Of a DNA stretch of 64,000 nt, positions 19,279 to 28,723 are shown one piece after another (position 1 is the first letter of the stretch; the number at the start of each line of letters is the position of its first letter). This stretch comes from Thermoplasmatota archaeon (GTDB taxonomy: Archaea > Thermoplasmatota > Poseidoniia > Poseidoniales > Thalassarchaeaceae). Both the position numbers and the translations under genes were made by a program. The stretch is taken from assembly GCA_030828405.1 (NCBI GenBank), contig JAURCP010000003.1, positions 1-64,000 of the forward strand, read 5' to 3'. Below the pieces are notes generated by a model, which did no database searches, had not been told where the DNA came from, and saw nothing but the letters and a program-made list of their open reading frames with translations.

Positions 19279-19926
19279 TTATATGTCTAAAGCAAAATGA
19301 TCTTGTTCCAACTCAACAACTATTTGTTTTTGTAGTAGCCAAGTTATTGCTTCATCAACCTCTTCTTCTCTTATCCCAATTTCACTTAATTCTTGTAGTA
19401 GTAAATCAAAGTGTATGGAAGTAAGGCCCTTTGAATTCAATAATTCCATTACATGAATAATATGTTCAGAAACAATTGCTAACAACGGATCATCTCCAAA
19501 TTCTAGATTAGTATAATCAACAGCTGGAAAACCATCTATTTCATTCTCATCATTTTTAATTTCTGGATCTTGTTTTTTCTCATCATCGTAGACATCAAAG
19601 AGATTTTTCTGATGCGGATCTTTCCAAACTACTCCTTCAGCGACTTCTCTATGTCTTTTGAGACGCTTTGCTAATGTCTCTAATCTGTGTAGACGCTGTT
19701 CAAGACGTAATTTCTCTCTTCCCAGTTGCCCTTCAATAAGTTGTAACTCTTCTTTTGCCCTCTCGTCTAGCCACGTAGATATATCCCATGAAGGATCAAG
19801 CCTGAGCATCGTTTCCCATAGTTGTGCAATTGATTCAGGCAAAGTTCTGACATCGATTCGAGGACTCCCTTCACTATCATCAGAAGTGTGTTCCATGTCG
19901 TCTGATTTGTAGTGGACCTCTATCAA
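19279..19926 (-). CDS. Coiled-coil/acidic partner protein of the methyltransferase-like gene
   Basis: Same strand, 23-nt gap to the methyltransferase-like gene; central coiled coil LGREKLRLEQRLHRLETLAKRLKRH. Confidence 0.55.
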   Translation of the reverse strand: MIEVHYKSDDMEHTSDDSEGSPRIDVRTLPESIAQLWETMLRLDPSWDISTWLDERAKEELQLIEGQLGREKLRLEQRLHRLETLAKRLKRHREVAEGVVWKDPHQKNLFDVYDDEKKQDPEIKNDENEIDGFPAVDYTNLEFGDDPLLAIVSEHIIHVMELLNSKGLTSIHFDLLLQELSEIGIREEEVDEAITWLLQKQIVVELEQDHFALDI

Positions 19927-19994
19927 GTATCGTGTCTACAATTGTCAATTGTCGAATAGTTGGATTGATGAAGGAAAAGCATCTGCCGTGTATC

Positions 19995-21179
19995 ATGACA
20001 GAGTACAGACTGACCGTACTGCCGGGTGATGGAACTGGTAAGGAAGTAATGGCAGAGGCTATGCGAGTCTTATCCGTTTTTGAAAAAAATAGTCCAATTT
20101 CTTTCAATATCACAGAAATTCCTTGTGGAGGTGAGTATTATCTTGAAACAGGTAGAGAATGGCCAAAGGGTTCATTTGAACATTGTAGAGATAATTCAGA
20201 TGCGATTCTACTTGGCGCTATTGGTTGGCCGGGCGCGCGCCTCCCAAATGGCGACCTTGCAGGCGGACAAGTAATCCTTGGTCTCCGCTCTGGATTGAAT
20301 CTATATGCTAATGTTCGTCCAGTTAAATTATTTCAAGGAGTAAAGCACAAAGTACACGGTATTCACAAAGATATCTGGGACCCTAACCTTGTAGACATGG
20401 TAATGGTCCGTGAGAATACAGAAGGATTGTACCATTCGTTACTGAGGCGTATGTCTCAGAAGGCAATTGGTGAGAAAGATGACCCGATGGTCATAGAAAA
20501 GTTTCCTGGATTAGACGGAGAAGTAGCCTGGGATACAAGGCCGATTTCAAGAATAGGTAGTGAGCGTGTAATTAAGTTCGCATTTGATTTGGCAGAGCAC
20601 CGTCGGAAGAAGCTCGGTAAACCGCAGAAAGTTACCTGTGTTGACAAATCGAATGTAACACGTGGTTGCCAATTATTTAGAAAAATCTTCCACGAGATAG
20701 CAGAGGAAAAGTATCCAGAAATTGAGATTAATGAAGCGTATATTGATGCTTTTACTATGTGGTTAATGAGAGATCCAGAATCATTAGATGTCGTAGTACT
20801 ACCAAATATGTTCGGCGATATTGCTACAGATTTAGCATCGGTTCTCCAAGGAGGAATGGGTATGGCAGGGAGTGCAAATCTTGGACCAAAACATATGCTA
20901 TTCGAACCAGTTCACGGCTCTTCTCCCAAACATGCAGGCAATAATACTGTAAATCCTATGGCAACTCTTTCATCATTACAAATGATGTTTGAAGCCCTTG
21001 GTTTCCGAAAAAATGATACCGATTTAGATAAATGTGCTGACATATTAATGCAGGCAATGGAGGAACATTTTGCTGAAGGAGGATGTGTAACTTACGATTT
21101 AGGAGGAGATGCATCTACGAGCGACGTTGGTGAAGCAATTGCTGAACGTTGTGAAAAATTATTGAAAGAAGCATTCTGA
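19995..21179 (+). CDS. Isocitrate/isopropylmalate dehydrogenase family protein
   Basis: MTEYRLTVLPGDGTGKEVMAEAM, VMVRENTEGLY, DVVVLPNMFGDIATDLA, LFEPVHGSSPKHAGNNTVNPMA. Confidence 0.9.
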   Translation: MTEYRLTVLPGDGTGKEVMAEAMRVLSVFEKNSPISFNITEIPCGGEYYLETGREWPKGSFEHCRDNSDAILLGAIGWPGARLPNGDLAGGQVILGLRSGLNLYANVRPVKLFQGVKHKVHGIHKDIWDPNLVDMVMVRENTEGLYHSLLRRMSQKAIGEKDDPMVIEKFPGLDGEVAWDTRPISRIGSERVIKFAFDLAEHRRKKLGKPQKVTCVDKSNVTRGCQLFRKIFHEIAEEKYPEIEINEAYIDAFTMWLMRDPESLDVVVLPNMFGDIATDLASVLQGGMGMAGSANLGPKHMLFEPVHGSSPKHAGNNTVNPMATLSSLQMMFEALGFRKNDTDLDKCADILMQAMEEHFAEGGCVTYDLGGDASTSDVGEAIAERCEKLLKEAF

Positions 21180-21980
21180 TTATTCATCTAAGTTATTAGA
21201 AATAATTTTCAGAGTCTCTTTAAGCGCCGAATTGTTATTCCACTTAGTAACATTTGATGAATCTGCAATAACATATTCCAATAACAAATCTGCCATTCTT
21301 GATACCTCATCAACTATAGTTACTGTAGCCATCTTTGCACTTCTAGAAAGTGGATTTAGATCAACAACCAATACCTCTTTTCCTAAGGAAACCAACACCT
21401 CACACCTATCGCCATCTTCAAGAGGAACTAAAATGACATCTGCTTTCTCAATCCCTTCAGCAGAACATATTGCCCTAGGGCCCTCTAATCCGTTAATTCG
21501 TCCGTCTTCTTCTCTTCCAAGAATCCTAACCGACATTACAGCGACCCCCCAATCTCCTTTCCATTTGTCTGGATTTCTTTCTTTTGAAACATTCAACTTC
21601 TGTAATTCTAGAAAATCATAAAGTAACTTCATTCTTTCTTTAGTTCTATAATAGATATTTATTTCAATAGGGCATTGTAAAACCGCAGCAACCCGAATTA
21701 GAGCCTTTCCAGCTAGTACCGCTGTATTTCCATTTACAGAAATCACAGGACTCTTTGCCGAAATTAATCTAGCAGCAGATTCTTTTATCGATAGTTTTGC
21801 AATTTGGCTAGTTTTTTCTCCCAGAAGATAATCAAAAGCCTCACCTCTTCCATGTGCAATCATTGCAGAGTCTGCCAGTAACCCTTTTTTTGTAGCTTCA
21901 ACTATTGTTTTTCTAGAAATCAAAGACTTCCTTCTAGGATGACTTTCGGGAATTTCTGCCACTCTATTTCTCTCCTTCAA
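21180..21980 (-). CDS. 4-phosphopantoate--beta-alanine ligase (archaeal CoA pathway)
   Basis: IPESHPRRKSLISRKTIVEATKKGLLADSAMIAHGRGEAFDYLLGEKT...SPVISVNGNTAVL, characteristic of the COG1701/DUF137 family. Confidence 0.88.
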   Translation of the reverse strand: MKERNRVAEIPESHPRRKSLISRKTIVEATKKGLLADSAMIAHGRGEAFDYLLGEKTSQIAKLSIKESAARLISAKSPVISVNGNTAVLAGKALIRVAAVLQCPIEINIYYRTKERMKLLYDFLELQKLNVSKERNPDKWKGDWGVAVMSVRILGREEDGRINGLEGPRAICSAEGIEKADVILVPLEDGDRCEVLVSLGKEVLVVDLNPLSRSAKMATVTIVDEVSRMADLLLEYVIADSSNVTKWNNNSALKETLKIISNNLDE

Positions 21981-22899
21981 TTATTAGCGAGATATCTAAA
22001 GGCCTCACTCCTCTATTCATCGCTGATGTTGATATTAGATCTACGCCACTAGATGACCATTCAGAAATACTATCTTTTGTGATTCCGCCAGAGCCTTCCA
22101 ATATACACCATTTCCTCAAATCAAGTTTTTCTAGTTCCGTAACCACAATTCTAGCAGTCATAGGACCCATATTATCAAGTAATAATACTACAGAATCGGT
22201 TGTAGAATTTCCTCTCTGTTTTTCAGACCACGTTTCAGCCGCTAATATTGCTTCATTGACATTTTGAACTTCTATAACAGTAAATTTTGAATTTTTCTCC
22301 AAATCTATCTCTGAAATTAATTTTTTCATAGCATCATTTTGATCTTCACCGCTCTCAATTGCCGATGCAAAATCATTTTCTTTCAACATTAGTGCATCTG
22401 ACCGAAATAGTCTATGTGTTAAACCTCCTCCAACATGAACAGCCCATTTATCTAAAATTCCCCATTCAGTTTTTCTCGTACAGGCTAATTGAATATTGCT
22501 AGAGGTAGATTTCCATTCTGATGTAGTTGTGGAAATCCCTGAAAGTCTCCCCAACAAATTTAGCATCACTCTTTCTACTTTCAAAATTTCAGAAGAGATT
22601 CCAGAAATTTGTAAAACATGTTCCTTTTCTTTTACTAGTTCACCCTCACTAATCTTCCAGTCATATGAGCAATTTGGAGCATGTCTATCTAACAGTCTGT
22701 TAATTACAAATTGTCCACAAATCACTCCTTTTTCCTTTGCTATCAGTTTAGCCCTCACTGAATTATTTGATCTCCCTTCTTCACTAATATCATCTGCTAG
22801 CATAGTTTCAATCCAGCGATCCATTGAGTGAGAAAAAATTTCACTAGGAAATCCGTTGTCAACCAATAGTCTCGACCTATCATGAGGAAGGCTCATCAC
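21964..22899 (-). CDS. nadC: Nicotinate-nucleotide pyrophosphorylase (carboxylating)
   Basis: CTRKTEWGILDKWAVHVGGGLTHRLFRSDALMLKEND; ILEGSGGITKDSISEWSSSGVDLIS. Confidence 0.85.
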   Translation of the reverse strand: MMSLPHDRSRLLVDNGFPSEIFSHSMDRWIETMLADDISEEGRSNNSVRAKLIAKEKGVICGQFVINRLLDRHAPNCSYDWKISEGELVKEKEHVLQISGISSEILKVERVMLNLLGRLSGISTTTSEWKSTSSNIQLACTRKTEWGILDKWAVHVGGGLTHRLFRSDALMLKENDFASAIESGEDQNDAMKKLISEIDLEKNSKFTVIEVQNVNEAILAAETWSEKQRGNSTTDSVVLLLDNMGPMTARIVVTELEKLDLRKWCILEGSGGITKDSISEWSSSGVDLISTSAMNRGVRPLDISLIIEGEK

Positions 22900-22994
22900 A
22901 GTATTGCGAATCTAACATATCACTTCAACCGTCCGAATCACCAATTTACCAATAAAAGATGATTTATTACACCTAAAATATCTTCAAGTCATAA

Positions 22995-23240
22995 TTATTG
23001 AAGTGAGTTTAGTGTAGATTCTATTGCACCTAAGCACGCCAATAAATCATCCACAGTACTTCGAACTGTAGCTAAATTTTCTCCTGAAACAACAATTTTT
23101 AATTGACAATCTTCTTTATTTTGTATGATTTTTGCATCGAATGTATCTGGGTCATCGGCTGAAATTCCAGCCAATAAGGCTTCAATATGGCTACGAGAAC
23201 CATTCATTTCAAGAGTCGTAGAAACACTCTTCATGGACAT
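22995..23240 (-). CDS. KEOPS complex Pcc1-like subunit
   Basis: 81-aa protein with Pcc1-like organisation (GISADDPDTFDAKI...LKIVVSGENLATVRSTVDDLLACLGAIE). Confidence 0.65.
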   Translation of the reverse strand: MSMKSVSTTLEMNGSRSHIEALLAGISADDPDTFDAKIIQNKEDCQLKIVVSGENLATVRSTVDDLLACLGAIESTLNSLQ

Positions 23241-23284
23241 CGCAAGACCCTAAGGCATATCTTTCCTCTTGTCTCCCGTTCTTT

Positions 23285-24649
23285 GTGAGTGGCGACCCAG
23301 TTCCGGATGTTCCCTTGTTAGCGGGTATGGGGGGAGTCAATTCTTCAGAATCTCAAAGTATTCATTTTGGACGTAAAGCCATAATACTTACCAGAGGAAA
23401 AAATACCAAAGAAATGTCATCTTTAGCTCAAACAATGGGTATAGAAATTGTAGATATTATATTGCAAAAAGGCAAACCAAACTCTAGAACATATTTTGGA
23501 ACTGGTAAATTACAAGAGATTTCAGAAGAATTAAAAATGGCTGGAAAAGGACATATTTGGGAGAAAGTTGACCTTATTTTGATACATAGTAATCTTAAGC
23601 CTAGTCAGTTAGTCAATATTAATGATTTAACCTCAATTGAAACTTGGGATAGAGTGAGATTATTGCTAGAATTATTTACAATTCACGCATCTTCAGTTGA
23701 AGCTAGAGTACAAGTTCGTATTGCCAGACTGTTAGCCGATCGTTCAGTTTTAAGAGAATTGATTCATCGTGAGCATACTGGAGAACGCTTGGGTTTTGGA
23801 GCCGGCGGACAAACTGGCTGGAGTAATATAATGACGGCTGTAGGGCATGAAATTGCCAAACTTAGGCGCAAATTGAAGAAGATGGGCTCCTCTCTTTCCG
23901 AAAGAAGAAGACAAAGGTCGAAATCAGGTGCTTTGACGGTCGGATTGGCAGGCTACACAAATGTGGGCAAATCTAGTTTATTTTCTGCTCTTTCAGGAAA
24001 ACCAGTATTAATCAAAAATCAATTATTTTCGACACTAGAAACAACAGTTGGGAGAATGGCTAATCAACCCAGAATATTGATGGTAGATACAATTGGATTT
24101 ATTGATAATATTCCTGCAGAATTATTAGATTCATTTTCAGCTACTCTACAGGAATCACTATCTTGTGATATGTTGTTACTGTTAGTGGATGCTTCCGATG
24201 AACCAGATGAGATTCGTCGTAAACTCGCAACTTCTCGTAGAGAACTTTTTGGAAGGATTGATGATGGAAATAGTCACAATACAATTGTAGTTCTAACAAA
24301 AATAGATCTTTGTACAGACGAAGAAATTCTGGAAGCAAAGGAAATAGTACATTATTACAGCCCTTTTGAATCTGTAGCCGTTAGTGCCATAAGTGGACAA
24401 GGGATAGATGAATTGAGGTCAGGAATAATGACGGTTTTACATGGTCCTCCTGTAATAATTAGTGTAAATCCTCCTCAGAAAGAAGGGGATTTGGAATTAG
24501 TTGAACTAATTGCTAGAGTTCACCGTGAAGCCTTAGTGATTGATGTACAGGTTAATTCAGAAAATACTCAGATATCTGGTTGGATGGGTAAAGCAAATAT
24601 GGCCAGAATAACCAAAGATCATCCAGTACAAATTGAGATAAGTAGCTGA
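23285..24649 (+). CDS. hflX: GTPase HflX
   Basis: GKPNSRTYFGTGKLQEI, GAGGQTGWSN, VGLAGYTNVGKSSLFSALSG, MVDTIGFIDNIP. Confidence 0.93.
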   Translation: MSGDPVPDVPLLAGMGGVNSSESQSIHFGRKAIILTRGKNTKEMSSLAQTMGIEIVDIILQKGKPNSRTYFGTGKLQEISEELKMAGKGHIWEKVDLILIHSNLKPSQLVNINDLTSIETWDRVRLLLELFTIHASSVEARVQVRIARLLADRSVLRELIHREHTGERLGFGAGGQTGWSNIMTAVGHEIAKLRRKLKKMGSSLSERRRQRSKSGALTVGLAGYTNVGKSSLFSALSGKPVLIKNQLFSTLETTVGRMANQPRILMVDTIGFIDNIPAELLDSFSATLQESLSCDMLLLLVDASDEPDEIRRKLATSRRELFGRIDDGNSHNTIVVLTKIDLCTDEEILEAKEIVHYYSPFESVAVSAISGQGIDELRSGIMTVLHGPPVIISVNPPQKEGDLELVELIARVHREALVIDVQVNSENTQISGWMGKANMARITKDHPVQIEISS

Positions 24650-24650
24650 T

Positions 24651-25424
24651 TCAGATATTTGATAGAACTTGCATCCTATTATACCATGGCCAAATCACAT
24701 TATGTTTCTCAACAATGTCGAAACCGTTCAGTCCTTGCATTGATCTGAGTATTCCATAATTAGCAAAATCAGCACCATTAGGTCTCTTGCCACCAAAGAA
24801 TTCTCCTTCTATCCCAGAAGACATAGAATCTAATTGAGTTTGTAAGTTTGTACGAGGAGGTTCATTGAACATTTTTGCACGACTTCTACCAATCATTCGC
24901 ATGACAATAGCGCCTAGCCATTTACTCACAATCCTATCTTTCAAACTAAACTTATCTACCTTAGTTACATAGTCCAATGCATGTAGTGATGTGCGATAGT
25001 TCTTGTAAATAACAGCAACAATACTTTTACCTAAAATATCATTTGAAAATTTCATCCACTTATCTTGTTCAGCATCTTCTCCCTCTCTTGGGAATTTATT
25101 GCCATGACTCTCATCAATGTAATGTAAGATATCATTAGAATCGTTTACGTGTGTCCCATCACTATCTACAAAAACAGGTACCTTTTTCCAATCTGACCAT
25201 TTTAATTCAGTCTTTTTCATAGGATCAACTTCAACATTGGAGAATTCTATATCTCTTGATTTCAATAATGATTTAACTTTCAATGAAAATGGACATGTTG
25301 CATAAGTGTAAATTGTTGGTTTTCCTTCAACAGAGCGTTCAGGAACTTTGTTTGGTTGAACTCCTCCAAAAGGCTTGTCTTTCCCATCAATTTTCTTGGC
25401 CATGATTCCGCGAAAGCAACTCAT
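24651..25424 (-). CDS. Glutaredoxin/GST-fold protein, prostaglandin E synthase 2-like
   Basis: IYTYATCPFSLKVKSLLKSRDIEFSNVEVDPMKKTELKWSDWKKVPVFVDSDGTHVNDSNDILHYIDE plus an alpha-helical GST-C region. Confidence 0.75.
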   Translation of the reverse strand: MSCFRGIMAKKIDGKDKPFGGVQPNKVPERSVEGKPTIYTYATCPFSLKVKSLLKSRDIEFSNVEVDPMKKTELKWSDWKKVPVFVDSDGTHVNDSNDILHYIDESHGNKFPREGEDAEQDKWMKFSNDILGKSIVAVIYKNYRTSLHALDYVTKVDKFSLKDRIVSKWLGAIVMRMIGRSRAKMFNEPPRTNLQTQLDSMSSGIEGEFFGGKRPNGADFANYGILRSMQGLNGFDIVEKHNVIWPWYNRMQVLSNI

Positions 25425-25550
25425 ATGTCAAGGTTCTGTATCAAATGTTCATACAAAAAGACAAATCTAGATATTACAACTATCTATAACTATTATTTCA
25501 GCCGTTAGTCTATGAAATCCTATGAAGGAGAAACGTCCGCCTCTAGTATT

Positions 25551-26798
25551 ATGGCTACGCTGTTTACTTCTGAATCAGTGTCTGCGGGCCATCCTGACAA
25601 AGTGTGTGACGCCATTTCTGACGCGATTGTCGATGCGTGTTTACATATTGATCCAATGTCCAGGGTCGCCGTTGAAACAATGGTCAAAGGTAAGTCTGAT
25701 AAGGCTGTAATTATACTAGCAGGGGAAGTCAGTTTATCTGGAAAACTTCCTCAATATGAACAAATTGCTAGAGAAACTGCAGCAAAAATTGGATATACGT
25801 CTCACTCAATTGGAATGGATGCAACTAGTCAAGAATTATGTGATGTCCAGGTACATATTACTACTCAATCACCAAACATTTCGCAAGGAGTCGATGGAGA
25901 TTCAGATGATGATGTAGGTGCTGGAGATCAAGGTATGATGTTTGGCTATGCATGTACTGAAACAGAGGCAGAAGATGAACTAAGAGGTAGATATTTTCCT
26001 CTTCCAGCCGCATTAGCTCAACGAATTTGTCGAAGACTCGATATGATTGTTCAGACCAATGAGATCCCATGGATAAGGCCAGACGGTAAAAGCCAAGTTA
26101 CAGTAGAATACGATGATTCAGGAACTCCTAGTCATGTTCATACAGTAGTTGTGGCGGCTCAACATGATTCAAAATTAAAAGATCAGTTTGATGGTGATGA
26201 AGAACTCGAACACCAATACGTTACAGAAGAAATTCGCAAGCATGTAGTCGAACATGCAATACCTTCCCATTGGTTAAGAAATGGATACAAACTTATCGTC
26301 AATGGTACTGGTAGATTTGCAGATCCAGGTGGACCATATTCTGATGCAGGAATTACGGGAAGAAAAATCGTAGTAGACACTTATGGTGGAATGGGCAGAC
26401 ATGGTGGAGGCGCATTTAGTGGCAAAGACCCGACTAAAGTCGATAGGTCTGCGGCTTACTACTCTCGCTGGGCAGCAAAGCATATTGTCGCAGCAGGTTT
26501 AGCTACAAGATGTGAAATTCAAGTCGCATATGTCATAGGCGTATCTCAACCTGTAAGTTTGCATGTGAATAGTTTCGGAACTGGAATAATTAGCGACAAA
26601 GAGTTAGAAAATAGAATCAATGAAGTATTTGATTTCAGACCTTCAGCAATAGTCCGTGATTTGAAATTAAGAGAGCCTAATTACAGCATCACATCTGCTG
26701 GTGGTCACTTCGGTCGTCCTTCAACAGAAGACGGAAACTTTGAGTGGGAGAGAATAGATGAAAATCGAATCACTGCTCTACAATCTAGTTTGAATTGA
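25551..26798 (+). CDS. metK: S-adenosylmethionine synthase, bacterial/eukaryotic type
   Basis: MATLFTSESVSAGHPDKVCDAISDAIVDACL, GAGDQGMMFGYACTET, GPYSDAGITGRKIVVDTYGG, GGGAFSGKDPTKVDRSAAY. Track ORF starts at 25512. Confidence 0.96.
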   Translation: MATLFTSESVSAGHPDKVCDAISDAIVDACLHIDPMSRVAVETMVKGKSDKAVIILAGEVSLSGKLPQYEQIARETAAKIGYTSHSIGMDATSQELCDVQVHITTQSPNISQGVDGDSDDDVGAGDQGMMFGYACTETEAEDELRGRYFPLPAALAQRICRRLDMIVQTNEIPWIRPDGKSQVTVEYDDSGTPSHVHTVVVAAQHDSKLKDQFDGDEELEHQYVTEEIRKHVVEHAIPSHWLRNGYKLIVNGTGRFADPGGPYSDAGITGRKIVVDTYGGMGRHGGGAFSGKDPTKVDRSAAYYSRWAAKHIVAAGLATRCEIQVAYVIGVSQPVSLHVNSFGTGIISDKELENRINEVFDFRPSAIVRDLKLREPNYSITSAGGHFGRPSTEDGNFEWERIDENRITALQSSLN

Positions 26799-26813
26799 TA
26801 ATTATATTTGGAC

Positions 26814-26948
26814 ATGTCCAAGCAATCACCTAAGTCTACAAGTCTTAGAGATTTGGCTAAAGAACTAAAGATATCGAAATCTTCTGTTTCAAATCATCTT
26901 AATTCATCCGAAAGTAAAATTGTAAGTAATTTCTTTGAATCCGATTAA
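26814..26948 (+). CDS. 44-aa solo HTH_10 (bacterio-opsin activator-type) microprotein
   Basis: Manual translation: MSKQSPKSTSLRDLAKELKISKSSVSNHLNSSESKIVSNFFESD*. Resembles the C-terminal HTH of the 33937-34596 protein. Below the ORF-track cutoff. Confidence 0.7.
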   Translation: MSKQSPKSTSLRDLAKELKISKSSVSNHLNSSESKIVSNFFESD

Positions 26949-26995
26949 TACTCTTATACCGATGAGCACTTGAATAGGTTGTACGCCGGAGTGCT

Positions 26996-28651
26996 ATGGT
27001 TCGTGAGCTGGTAAGGCTAGATGAGATACACCGAACCTTTGGTCCGTTGACTATTTTGGAAGGAGTAAATCTTCGAATTGACGAAGGAGACAGGATAGGA
27101 GTTGTCGGCCACAATGGTGCAGGTAAGACCACTCTCCTAAGGACAATATCAAATCAAGATCAAGATATGGGAGACATTACTTTTGCACCAGGATTACGTT
27201 TAGCATTTCTAACTCAGATTAGAGATTTGGACGAAGACGCAACTTTAGGTGCAGAATTAAATCGACGAGGGCGGCAGTTCCAAGAACTCGTAGATGAAAT
27301 CACGGACATTGAAGCAAAAATGGCATTACCATCATTTTACGAAGGAGATTGGCAACCAACAATGGAAAGATATCAAGAGTTACAAGCTTTAATGGCACGT
27401 TCAGGTGGAGGAGATGTTGCCGGACATGCTCAAGAGATACTGAAAGCTTTAGATTTAGCTCATCACCCAATGGAAACGAAACTTTCTTCTCTTTCTGGAG
27501 GTGAAAAAGCGAAAGTTGCCCTCGCCAGACAATTGGTTGGATTGAAAGAAATAGATTTATTATTTTTAGACGAGCCAACAAATCATCTAGATTTACAAAC
27601 ACTTGATTGGTTAGAAAATTTTCTTTTAAGCTTCCAAGGTGCTTTATTGGTAGTAAGTCACGACAGATATTTCCTCGATAGAGTATGCAATAATATTGTT
27701 GAAATACAGGATGCACACTCCAAAGGTTATCCTGGTAATTATACCTCTTATCTCAAACAGAAAGAATTATTTCTTCAAACCTTAGAAGATAGAATTGACA
27801 AGACGCAGAAAGAATTGAAGAGGCTAAAGGGTGCCATGAAATCTATGAAAAGCAACAATAAATACGATAAATCAATATCTCAGAAACATTTCATGATAAT
27901 GCGTTCAGAGCGCGAATTAAAGTGGCTGAAATCGATAAAGCCAAGACAAAGGAGAATGCTTAATTTTTCTTTACAAGCAACAGAAAAATCTAGCCTCGAG
28001 GTGTTAGATTTCCATAAAGCCCATCTAAGTTTTGACGGTATGAAAAGACCAATTCTCCATGGCCTCGATGTCGGAGTCCGGAGGGGGCAAAAAATTGGGG
28101 TCGTAGGGCCAAATGGTGCAGGAAAAACCAGTATTTTGAGAACAATAATTGGTGAGCTGAAATTAGATTCCGGACAAATAGACGTCCGCCCCGGAGTCCA
28201 AATAGGCTATTTCCATCAAGATCATCGTTCTCTTGATTTTGAAAAAACACCGATAGAACAGATACAGCAATTAAAACCTAGAATGGAGTATAAGAATATC
28301 AGAGCAATGCTTGGCCAATTCCAATTTACTAGCGACATGGTAAATACAAAATTGAAAAAATTAAGTGGAGGGGAAAGAGCAAGAATTGCTATGTTAAAAC
28401 TTCTTCTTGAAGAAAATAATATGTTATTATTAGACGAACCCACCAATCATCTTGATACAGACGCCAAAGAAGCTTTGGAAGATGCTCTAGAAGAATATGA
28501 TGGAGGGATAATTACCGTCAGTCACGATAGATGGTTTTTGGATAAGATATGCGATACTATTTGGGAACTTCCTGGAGATGGTAGTCTATGGGTATGGCCA
28601 GGAAATTATTCTGAATATATCAAACGTAAAGAAAGTATAAAAAACAATTAA
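26996..28651 (+). CDS. ABC-F family ATPase (EttA/Uup-like)
   Basis: Two ABC cassettes: GHNGAGKTTLLR/LSGGEKAKVALARQL/LLFLDEPTNHLD and GPNGAGKTSILR/LSGGERARIAMLKLL/LLLDEPTNHLD, with an ABC-F linker; no TM domain. Confidence 0.92.
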   Translation: MVRELVRLDEIHRTFGPLTILEGVNLRIDEGDRIGVVGHNGAGKTTLLRTISNQDQDMGDITFAPGLRLAFLTQIRDLDEDATLGAELNRRGRQFQELVDEITDIEAKMALPSFYEGDWQPTMERYQELQALMARSGGGDVAGHAQEILKALDLAHHPMETKLSSLSGGEKAKVALARQLVGLKEIDLLFLDEPTNHLDLQTLDWLENFLLSFQGALLVVSHDRYFLDRVCNNIVEIQDAHSKGYPGNYTSYLKQKELFLQTLEDRIDKTQKELKRLKGAMKSMKSNNKYDKSISQKHFMIMRSERELKWLKSIKPRQRRMLNFSLQATEKSSLEVLDFHKAHLSFDGMKRPILHGLDVGVRRGQKIGVVGPNGAGKTSILRTIIGELKLDSGQIDVRPGVQIGYFHQDHRSLDFEKTPIEQIQQLKPRMEYKNIRAMLGQFQFTSDMVNTKLKKLSGGERARIAMLKLLLEENNMLLLDEPTNHLDTDAKEALEDALEEYDGGIITVSHDRWFLDKICDTIWELPGDGSLWVWPGNYSEYIKRKESIKNN

Positions 28652-28657
28652 AAACAC

Positions 28658-28689
28658 CTTTTTTTTTGATTTTCGGACCTGTCCGGTTA
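28658..28689 (+). terminator. T-rich run followed by a short inverted repeat after the ABC-F gene
   Basis: cctttttttttgatttt then CGGAC-ct-GTCCG. Confidence 0.4.
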
Positions 28690-28723
28690 CCTTACTATTA
28701 CCACTTACTCCCCTCAAAGGAAT

